Shown: positions 6,711 to 13,325 of the stretch, one piece after another
Numbering within the stretch: the stretch's first letter is position 1
How the letters are laid out: the number at the start of each line of letters is the position of its first letter
Virus record (IMG/VR): IMGVR_UViG_3300025840_000195
Span: 1-27,936 of that record
Strand: one strand, 5' to 3'
DNA length: 27,936 bases
DNA from: a virus
Notes under the pieces: model-generated
Database searches by the model: none
Told to the model about the DNA's origin: nothing
The model's input: the letters and a program-made list of their open reading frames with translations, nothing else
Position numbers and translations under genes: made by a program

Positions 6711-7433
6711 GTGCCGAGAATTAAAAAAATATCAGAATTTAAACCCTTAATTACTAATCTTGCACAGACATCTCATTATCAAGTCATGTTTGGTGGGTTG
6801 AATAATTATTTAAGTGGATATTTAAATGAAAGAGGAGTAAATACGAGATTTATTACAGAAGAATCTGGTTTATTATGTTCTTCTGCTTCCATTCCTGGTA
6901 GTTCATTAGCAACTGCGGATATTAATGGGAACTTTATGGGTATGCAAGAGAAGATGGCACATACCCGAATTTTTACTGAAATGCAATTAGAATTTTATGT
7001 TGATTCTGATTATAGAATGATTAAGTTTCTAGAGCACTGGATGGAATATATTGTAAGTGGGGGCGAATCACCATCTGCTGGTCCTGGATATTATTATCGA
7101 ATGCAGTTTCCAGAACAATATAAATGCGATCAGACAAAAATTATAAAATTTGATAGGAATGGAGATAAAGAATTGGAATATAAGTTCTTTAAGTTGTTTC
7201 CAAAAAATTTAACATCTATTCCAGTTTCTTATGGAACTTCTGATATATTAAAAGTTAGTGCTTCATTCGAATATGAACGTTATGTTTCTGGTAAATTAAC
7301 ATCGAAGAGTGTGAAAGATGGAACTAGTAATAATAGAGGATCTGTGAAAACTGAATCTATTCCTCTTGAAGTAATTCCATTTCAAGGACGACAAATAAGT
7401 GGAGTAGTTCTTCCAAATAATAATCTTGCTTAA
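6711..7433 (+). CDS. tail-tube-fold protein, probable gp54-like tube initiator
   Basis: The 240-residue product starts at GTG (MPRIKKISEFKPL). It has the tail-tube pattern HYQVMFGGLNNYL (17-29), CSSASIPGSSLATADINGNF (56-75), TEMQLEFYVDSDYRMIKFLE (89-108) and a late beta strand SASFEYERYVSG. These features are shared by the gp19/gp54/gp48 family, in which hydrophobic strands line the tube wall. The basic/polar tail beyond residue 200 and the place beside gp26 suggest gp54, the baseplate tail-tube initiator, rather than the major tube protein, but a gp19 paralogue cannot be excluded. GTG is the only plausible start: the upstream sequence has AGG nearby and the late box is 33 bases away. Confidence 0.75.
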   Translation: MPRIKKISEFKPLITNLAQTSHYQVMFGGLNNYLSGYLNERGVNTRFITEESGLLCSSASIPGSSLATADINGNFMGMQEKMAHTRIFTEMQLEFYVDSDYRMIKFLEHWMEYIVSGGESPSAGPGYYYRMQFPEQYKCDQTKIIKFDRNGDKELEYKFFKLFPKNLTSIPVSYGTSDILKVSASFEYERYVSGKLTSKSVKDGTSNNRGSVKTESIPLEVIPFQGRQISGVVLPNNNLA

Positions 7434-7438
7434 TCCGT

Positions 7439-7446
7439 TCTAAATA
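7439..7446 (+). promoter_or_regulatory. late-promoter-like box TCTAAATA before gp26
   Basis: TCTAAATA lies in the only sizeable gap between the tube gene and gp26, 28 bases before the gp26 ATG. It is identical to the boxes at 6670, 6703 and 5643. It would drive the long gp26-to-coiled-coil operon. Confidence 0.5.
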
Positions 7447-7474
7447 ATCACAACTGAACTTATAATGGGTTTTT

Positions 7475-8194
7475 ATGCCTTTACCTAAAATTAATACTCC
7501 AATATATGAGTTGGAATTGCCTTCGACTAAAAAGAAAATTAGATACAGACCATTTTTAGTTAAGGAAGAAAAGATTCTAATTATTGCGATGGAATCTGAA
7601 GATCAAAAACAGATTACGACTGCTATTAAAACTGTAATCGGCAATTGTATTCTTTCTAGAGGTATTAAAGTAGAACAACTATCCACTTTTGATATTGAAT
7701 ATCTTTTCTTGAATATCAGAGGCAAATCTGTCGGAGAAGATGTTGAAGTATTGCTGACTTGTCCTGATGATGAAGAGACGCAAGTTTCTGTAGTTATTAA
7801 TCTCGATGATATTAAGGTTCAATCTGATAAAAATCATTCGAGAGATATTGTATTAGATGAAAATCTAACTATGAGAATGAAGTATCCTTCTCTAGATGAG
7901 TTCATTAAATCTAATTTTAGTTTTGATGGTAAGTTTGGTGTGGATGAGTCATTCCAACTAATTGCTTCTTCAGTAGAGCAAATTTATAATGAAGAAGAGT
8001 CATGGAATTCTTCTGATTTTAGTAAGAAGGAAATGCTTGATTTTATTGAGCAATTGAGTTCCAAACAATTTAAAGAAGTTGAGAATTTCTTTGAGACAAT
8101 GCCAAAACTTTCACATACTGTAAAACTAAAAAATCCAAATACTGGAGTCGAAAGTGATGTTGTATTGGAAGGTCTATCCAGTTTTTTCGCATAG
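7475..8194 (+). CDS. 26: gp26-like baseplate hub / tail assembly protein
   Basis: The 239-residue protein (T4 gp26: 208) begins MPLPKINTPIYELELPSTKK. It has the conserved FDIEYLFLNIRGKSVGE block (residues 72-88), a cysteine-containing strand (LLTCPDDEE) and YPSLDEFIKSNF, the signature of the T4_baseplate family. In T4 gp26 helps assemble the central hub. The last codons read AGT TTT TTC GCA TAG. T TTT TTC is a canonical -1 slippery heptamer in the correct register, followed after six bases by a 10-bp hairpin, so a fraction of ribosomes may continue into the next ORF (see findings). That arrangement would make this the G-like half of a tail-assembly chaperone pair. Confidence 0.87.
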   Translation: MPLPKINTPIYELELPSTKKKIRYRPFLVKEEKILIIAMESEDQKQITTAIKTVIGNCILSRGIKVEQLSTFDIEYLFLNIRGKSVGEDVEVLLTCPDDEETQVSVVINLDDIKVQSDKNHSRDIVLDENLTMRMKYPSLDEFIKSNFSFDGKFGVDESFQLIASSVEQIYNEEESWNSSDFSKKEMLDFIEQLSSKQFKEVENFFETMPKLSHTVKLKNPNTGVESDVVLEGLSSFFA

Positions 8195-8223
8195 GTATGG
8201 CGCACACTGACCTTGCGTCATAC
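8182..8223 (+). promoter_or_regulatory. candidate programmed -1 frameshift signal
   Basis: The slippery heptamer T TTT TTC spans 8182-8188 in the gp26 frame. A spacer of six bases follows (8189-8194, including the gp26 stop). Then comes a hairpin pairing 8195-8204 with 8214-8223, ten pairs with one G-U, around a 9-base loop. Slipping back one base continues as Arg-Ile-Gly-Met into the 60-aa ORF without meeting a stop. All elements are directly visible; activity is inferred. Confidence 0.75.
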
Positions 8224-8379
8224 TACCAAATAACATTTGCCCTGATGCAGCATCATAAATATAGCTTAACAGAGTTAGAAAATATGTTACCTTGGGAAAA
8301 GGACATTTACCTCACTTTATTAGAGCAATATATTGAAGAAGAAAAATTAAAACAGCAGCAAAACAGTGGTAACCAATAA
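8197..8379 (+). CDS. 60-aa ORF, likely T-like part of a frameshifted tail chaperone
   Basis: The 60 residues (MAHTDLASYYQITFALMQHH...) are helical, with the pattern YSLTELENMLPWEKDIYLTLLEQ and a charged, glutamine-rich tail. Helical segments with W-x(3)-Y near the end are common in small tail-assembly proteins translated by frameshift. As an independent gene it has a poor start: the only AGG lies one base from the ATG. In the -1 frame it is continuous with gp26 and would give a fusion of about 301 residues. It sits in the slot of T4 gene 51 (hub assembly catalyst, 249 residues), but I see no clear likeness. It overlaps the next gene by 14 bases. Confidence 0.75.
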   Translation: MAHTDLASYYQITFALMQHHKYSLTELENMLPWEKDIYLTLLEQYIEEEKLKQQQNSGNQ

Positions 8380-10267
8380 ATCTTACAGAGCACCACAATT
8401 AAATATGAGGAGAAGTAAAATTTCTCCTAGTAAATTTTCTAATACTAAGGTAAATCCTTATACGGGAGAGTACTTATCTGCTGGAGAGAGAAAATTATTA
8501 TTTCAAAAAAGAATTGTAAGTTCTGCAAATGTTTTTAAGAAATTAGGAGCACTTGTAAGAACACCATCTAAAATCATACCATCTAAAAATGTTTTTAAGA
8601 AATCAGAAGCACTTATAAATCCAAAGACATCCTCAATTGCCTCTGATAATAAACCAAAAGATAAAAATGATATTAAATCCTTAGAAAAAAGATTTTCTGG
8701 TTTAGAAAAAGGATTTTCTGGTTTAGAAAAAAATGTTTATTCCATATCAAAAGCATCAGATAATAAATCTGATAATAAAATTTTATCTAAAAGAGTTTTT
8801 GTATTAGAAAATGATGTTTCTTTTCTGGCAAAGACATTAAATAAGGAAGCAGAACTTGAGAAGAAGGCACAGAAACAATATGAAAAAGATGTAGAAAAAG
8901 TAGAAGAAAAGAAACTTAGAAGTGGTGAAGAGAAAAAATTAGAGAAAAAAATAACCAAAGGACTAATTTCTCCAGTAAAAGCAGTAGGAAAAAAAGCAGG
9001 AGGAGTTCTTGGAACCTTGATGGAACTCTTCATGACTTTGCTTGGAGGGTGGTTAACAAATCAAGGATTAGAGGCAATAAAAGCAAATGCAGAAGGTAAT
9101 ATTGATAAATTAGAAGAAATTAAAAAAAATGTTACAGAAACTCTTGCAACTGTTGGTGGAATATTTGCATTATTGAGTGGTGGTCTTCTTGTTATTGGTG
9201 CTATTGTTAAGTCATTAGCAAAAAGAATTGCTAAGTTTCTTTGGAGAAAAACATTTGGAAGAATTTTAAATCCTAAACCACCAAAGACAACACCAAAACC
9301 AACGAATCAAAAACCAAACCCAACAGGCACTATAAAACCTTCGACCCCAACACCAAAATCTGGATCTCTCAAAGGAGGGGGAAGTGCTCAGGCACCAAGA
9401 GCAGGAGCAGGAAACTCTGGTCTATTAGACCGTTATGGGAAACCATTAAAGAGTTCACCATTGGACGCATATAGAGGATCAGGATCTTCACCAGCAAGAG
9501 CACCAAAAATTCCTCAACCTAAACCTGTAATTTCAAAAACTCCTAAATTTAAAGGATTTAAAGGTATGAGAGGTGGAATTGCTGGAATTGCCCTTGGATT
9601 GGGACTTTCATTATTCGAAACACAAATAGTAGATACACTTGGATCTTTTTACGGTAAATTTGGTGTTGGATTTCGTTCAATGAAAGATTCTGAAATATTA
9701 AGTGAAATGGATTCTTTAGAAAAAAAAGTAATTTCTTTAGATATTGAGAATAAACCTTGGAATGGAATTATTGCAGAATCACTAATTAATGAATCATCTA
9801 TTTACTTTAGAGAAGCAAAAAGAAGAGAATTGATTAAAGTTTCTGAAGATGGATCTGAATTTTTATATACAGAAAAAGGAATAAAAGCAAAAAATCCAAA
9901 CAAATCTGCGAGAGATAGTCTTAGTGCTGAAGATAAAAAAGTTACACCGGGAACTTTACCTCCTTCAGCAGCAGTAACACCAACACCAGCAGTAACAACA
10001 CCAACACCAGCAGTAACAACACCAGTACCAGGAGAAATGCCTGCGGCACAAATTTCTTCTCCATCTTCTTCAATGCCAGCACCAGGGCCAGTATCTAGTG
10101 CTGGAAATACAACCGTAATTTATAAGAAAGTTGGAGGTTCTGGAGGACAAATGCAGGGACAACCACTTAAGAGTGGATCTGCAACTGATGTTCCATTGAT
10201 TGCTTCGGCAGATCCAAGTAATTTCTATACAATGTATTCTCAACTTCTCTATAATGTGGTAGGTTAA
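8366..10267 (+). CDS. large tail protein, probable tape measure (gp29-like)
   Basis: The 633-residue protein (T4 gp29 tape measure: 590) begins at GTG 8366; an ATG at 8405 is an alternative, and neither has a clear Shine-Dalgarno sequence. It has a coiled-coil region at about 104-195 with LEK heptads and hydrophobic segments at 212-230 and 259-283. Basic patches follow, then a Pro/Thr-rich linker (302-332), a Gly-rich hydrophobic stretch (GIAGIALGLGLSLFETQ) and a second Thr/Pro linker near 540-556. This alternation of coiled coil and hydrophobic segments is typical of tape measures. The location, directly after the putative frameshifted chaperone, is where tape measures sit in other tailed phages. 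Internal 7-residue and 28-bp repeats suggest length variation. The call is an inference from architecture and context. Confidence 0.6.
   Translation: MVTNKSYRAPQLNMRRSKISPSKFSNTKVNPYTGEYLSAGERKLLFQKRIVSSANVFKKLGALVRTPSKIIPSKNVFKKSEALINPKTSSIASDNKPKDKNDIKSLEKRFSGLEKGFSGLEKNVYSISKASDNKSDNKILSKRVFVLENDVSFLAKTLNKEAELEKKAQKQYEKDVEKVEEKKLRSGEEKKLEKKITKGLISPVKAVGKKAGGVLGTLMELFMTLLGGWLTNQGLEAIKANAEGNIDKLEEIKKNVTETLATVGGIFALLSGGLLVIGAIVKSLAKRIAKFLWRKTFGRILNPKPPKTTPKPTNQKPNPTGTIKPSTPTPKSGSLKGGGSAQAPRAGAGNSGLLDRYGKPLKSSPLDAYRGSGSSPARAPKIPQPKPVISKTPKFKGFKGMRGGIAGIALGLGLSLFETQIVDTLGSFYGKFGVGFRSMKDSEILSEMDSLEKKVISLDIENKPWNGIIAESLINESSIYFREAKRRELIKVSEDGSEFLYTEKGIKAKNPNKSARDSLSAEDKKVTPGTLPPSAAVTPTPAVTTPTPAVTTPVPGEMPAAQISSPSSSMPAPGPVSSAGNTTVIYKKVGGSGGQMQGQPLKSGSATDVPLIASADPSNFYTMYSQLLYNVVG
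8527..8614 (+). repeat. 28-bp imperfect direct repeat in the tape-measure-like gene
   Basis: The 28 bases at 8527-8554 recur at 8587-8614 with two mismatches, giving NVFKKLGAL and NVFKKSEAL. The copies start 60 bases apart, a whole number of codons, so the duplication preserves the frame. Confidence 0.8.
8681..8735 (+). repeat. 21-bp tandem repeat (LEKxFSG heptads)
   Basis: Units at 8681-8701 and 8702-8722 differ at one base, and the start of a third copy follows from 8723. Each encodes one coiled-coil heptad, LEKRFSG then LEKGFSG then LEKNVYS. Confidence 0.85.
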
Positions 10268-10268
10268 G

Positions 10269-11987
10269 ATGGCAGTAGCAGCAGTAGCAGCAGGAGCACT
10301 TAGAATAGGTTCAATGTTTGCCAGAGGTGCTGGTTCAGTTCTTTCTGGTGGAGCAAGGGGAGTTGGTAGAAGTGGAGGAATGCTTCGTAGAGCAGTTCTC
10401 AAAAAGACTAAAGTAAAGAGAGAAAATATTGCAAGAAGCAGAAGTTTTAATAAAAAACTTATAGAGAGAAATAAGAGAAGACAAAAAGAAAAAACTATAG
10501 AAACTTTTAGTATAAAAAAACCTAGACTTGGATCAATTCCGGGTAAAAGTTTTTTTGAGAAAATTTTAGATTTTATTGGAACTTTATTTCTTGGGTGGTT
10601 ATTTAATAACCTTCCAAAAATTATAAAGTTTGTTGAAGATTTAAAAAAGAGAATAAATCTTCTTATTGATAGTTTAAAAAGTTTTGTTGAGAATGTTGGA
10701 AAATGGTTTACGGCATTAAAAGATAATATTGTTGCACGATGGGAAAATATAAAAAGTTTTGATTTTACGGATCAATCTGGAAAAATTAAAAAGTCAATGG
10801 ATGATTTGGAGAAAGCATTTATAGGAATGTCAAATGATTTTGATTCTGCAAAAAGGGCAATGCTTGATGAAATGGGAGAAGATTCTGGTGGAGGGAGTTA
10901 CACTCCAGGAGAAGTGCCTGAAGAAGTATCATCTGATACTGAATTTTCAACAGCAGTTACTAATCTTGCAAAAAAATATGATTTAAATGAAGATGATCTA
11001 TATGCTGTAATGAGTTTTGAGACTGGTGGCACTTTCGATCCAGCAAAGAAAAACATGGCCGGTTCTGGTGCTACAGGTTTGATTCAATTCACGAATTCCA
11101 CGGCAAGAGGATTAGGAACTACAACTGAAGCACTTGCAAGGATGTCGAGAACAGAGCAATTAAAGTATGTTGATAAGCATTTTTCGAATAAAGGAATTCA
11201 AGGTGGAAATATTGAGGACCTTTATATGTCAATTTTATTTCCAGCTGCTGTAGGTAAACCCAGCAATTTTGTTCTTTTTGGTAGAGGAGCAATTGCTGGA
11301 TATGGACCTGGATCTAGAGCATATTCACAAAACAGAGGATTGGATAGAAATAATGATGGAAGTGTTACTAAAGCAGAGGCTTCTGCTGCAGCAAGAGCAC
11401 ATAAAAAAGGTGGTAGTGGTGGAAGATATGGTGGTGGGGGAAATGTTGTAGAATATATTACAGGAGATAGAAGGCACCCAAACTTTGAATATAGTGGTCA
11501 TGGAAGAGCATATAATTACCATGATCATATTGCTTTTAGAACTATACAAGAAAAAGAGAGAGCAAAGGCAGCATTACGTGCAGCAGGAATAAAAATAGGT
11601 AGTGAGTATATTGGGAGAGAAAATGATCCTGGATGGCACGGAGCAAACTTGGCAATTGATATTCCTGGAGGACAGTGGGGTGGTAGTGGTGCAATCGGAC
11701 AACGAGAATATAATGGTTCTGCAAGAGTAAGGCAAGTATTAACAAATGCTGGATTTGGTGGTGCAGGATTAGGACATGGATCAAGTGCAATCTCTCGATC
11801 TCCTGGTGTAATGCCTGATATTGGATATTCAAAAGGACCACAAAATACAATCCTAATTATAGAAGAAGAAGCACCACCACCAATGATGATGGGTCAATCT
11901 GGAGGATCTTCTCCAATTATTGTTATGGGTGCCTCGTTAAATAGTATTATGAAAAGAAAATTACTAACAGATTTAGCATATACTTAA
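10269..11987 (+). CDS. tail protein with lytic transglycosylase domain
   Basis: This 572-residue protein has several parts. The N-terminus is basic and glycine/alanine-rich, and a hydrophobic amphipathic stretch (95-140) is followed by a helical region. An SLT-type lysozyme/lytic transglycosylase domain at about 225-340 has catalytic Glu251 in MSFETGGTFDP and the GATGLIQFT motif. A calcium-loop-like DRNNDGSVTKAE lies at 359-370. A C-terminal domain (about 393-505) has HDH (418-420) and HGANLAIDIPGG (457-468), which resembles a peptidase or sugar-binding fold I cannot name. It should cut peptidoglycan during DNA injection, the role gp5 plays in T4; the gp5 equivalent here shows no lysozyme motifs. 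It lies between the tape measure and gp27. The catalytic fold is well supported; the C-terminal function is unknown. Confidence 0.8.
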   Translation: MAVAAVAAGALRIGSMFARGAGSVLSGGARGVGRSGGMLRRAVLKKTKVKRENIARSRSFNKKLIERNKRRQKEKTIETFSIKKPRLGSIPGKSFFEKILDFIGTLFLGWLFNNLPKIIKFVEDLKKRINLLIDSLKSFVENVGKWFTALKDNIVARWENIKSFDFTDQSGKIKKSMDDLEKAFIGMSNDFDSAKRAMLDEMGEDSGGGSYTPGEVPEEVSSDTEFSTAVTNLAKKYDLNEDDLYAVMSFETGGTFDPAKKNMAGSGATGLIQFTNSTARGLGTTTEALARMSRTEQLKYVDKHFSNKGIQGGNIEDLYMSILFPAAVGKPSNFVLFGRGAIAGYGPGSRAYSQNRGLDRNNDGSVTKAEASAAARAHKKGGSGGRYGGGGNVVEYITGDRRHPNFEYSGHGRAYNYHDHIAFRTIQEKERAKAALRAAGIKIGSEYIGRENDPGWHGANLAIDIPGGQWGGSGAIGQREYNGSARVRQVLTNAGFGGAGLGHGSSAISRSPGVMPDIGYSKGPQNTILIIEEEAPPPMMMGQSGGSSPIIVMGASLNSIMKRKLLTDLAYT

Positions 11988-13325
11988 ATGTCAGCATCCG
12001 GATCTTCGCTATACGAAATACTAATATTAGAATCTAATGATAAACAGAGAACTGTTGATCTGAAGTTAGGTGCTGTTTCGATTGATTATTATGAGGATAT
12101 TTTTTCACCAACAATCACTGCTAAAATCAGAGTGATTAATACTGGAGATTCGATTGAAGGTGAGAAAAGTGGTAAATTACAATCGATATATAATGGTCTT
12201 CCTTTAAGAGGTGGGGAGAGAGTTCGTATGAAAGTTTTAGATAGAGGTGATGAAAAGAAAGGTCTTGATTTTGCATCAACTCCAAGCAAGTATCTTTATG
12301 TTTCTAGTATTACTGATGTAATTTCTGAATCTCAGAGAGAAAGTTTTCTACTTAATCTAGTTTCAAGAGAGGCAATCACAAATGAAACTACAAGAGTCGC
12401 AAGAAAATATACTGGAACTATTGATCAATCCGTATCAAAAATTTTAAAAGATGTTTTAAAAACCACAAAATTTGATACTGAAGGTATAGAAAAATCTCAA
12501 AATAAATATCCATTTATTGGAAATTCAAGAAAACCTTTTACTACTTTAGTTTGGTTAGCATCAAAATCTGTTCCAGTATCTTCTGGAGATTCTAGTGCAG
12601 GATTTGTTTTTTATCAGACAAAAGATGGATTTAAATTTAAATCTATTGATGGTTTAATGAAGCAAGAACCAAAAAATAAAAATACACCTTATTATTATAC
12701 AGAAGTTAATGTAAATGAAACTGAAACAAATAATGATTTTAAAATTTTAAATTATTTTACTGATAAAAATCAAAACTTAATTGAAAAATTAAGATTGGGA
12801 GCATATTCTAGTGAAACGATATTTTTTAATCCATTAACAGGAGAAGTAACTCCACCAGAAAAAAGAAAGTTTCAATTTAAAAAATATCAAGATAAAATTG
12901 AGAATCTTGGTTCAAAAGGAAAAATATCTTTACCGAAAATGAGTGAAAATTCTAATGAATCATTGGGAGATGCTCCAACTAGAATTATCACTGGAGTATT
13001 GAGCATTGGAACTGCAGACTCTAGTGTCTCAAAAAAATTGAATTATGATCCTGGAACATATCAAGCACAATCCATTATGAGATATAATCTATTACTTACT
13101 CAATCAATCAGTATGATGGTGGCATGTAATACTAATCTCAGTGCTGGTGATGTTATTGATTGTAGATTTCCAAAAATTTCATCAGAAGATGAAAATGAAA
13201 TTGATACCGAAACAAGTGGGCCATATATAATAAAGGAACTCTGCCATCATTTTGAACCTAATAGTTCATACACTTCTTTAAAATTAGTTAGAGACAATTT
13301 TGGAATCAAAAAAATAGACAAATGA
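11988..13325 (+). CDS. 27: gp27-like baseplate hub protein
   Basis: The 445-residue protein (T4 gp27: 391) begins MSASGSSLYEILILESNDKQ. It has the pattern YYEDIFSPTITAKIRVINTG (34-53), GGERVRMKVLDRG, YVSSITDVISESQ and a C-terminal ...SGPYIIKELCHHFEPNSSYTSL-like block. This is the arrangement of the gp27/VgrG N-terminal barrels that form the torus around the spike. It is followed immediately by gp5 with an ATGA overlap, as expected for proteins that form the hub together. There is no sign of frameshift or truncation. The ATG follows the preceding stop directly. Confidence 0.87.
   Translation: MSASGSSLYEILILESNDKQRTVDLKLGAVSIDYYEDIFSPTITAKIRVINTGDSIEGEKSGKLQSIYNGLPLRGGERVRMKVLDRGDEKKGLDFASTPSKYLYVSSITDVISESQRESFLLNLVSREAITNETTRVARKYTGTIDQSVSKILKDVLKTTKFDTEGIEKSQNKYPFIGNSRKPFTTLVWLASKSVPVSSGDSSAGFVFYQTKDGFKFKSIDGLMKQEPKNKNTPYYYTEVNVNETETNNDFKILNYFTDKNQNLIEKLRLGAYSSETIFFNPLTGEVTPPEKRKFQFKKYQDKIENLGSKGKISLPKMSENSNESLGDAPTRIITGVLSIGTADSSVSKKLNYDPGTYQAQSIMRYNLLLTQSISMMVACNTNLSAGDVIDCRFPKISSEDENEIDTETSGPYIIKELCHHFEPNSSYTSLKLVRDNFGIKKIDK

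Noticed and set aside
11542-11850. Minus-strand Leu/His-rich frame
   Set aside because: The composition is that of an antisense shadow of the Gly-rich tail protein.
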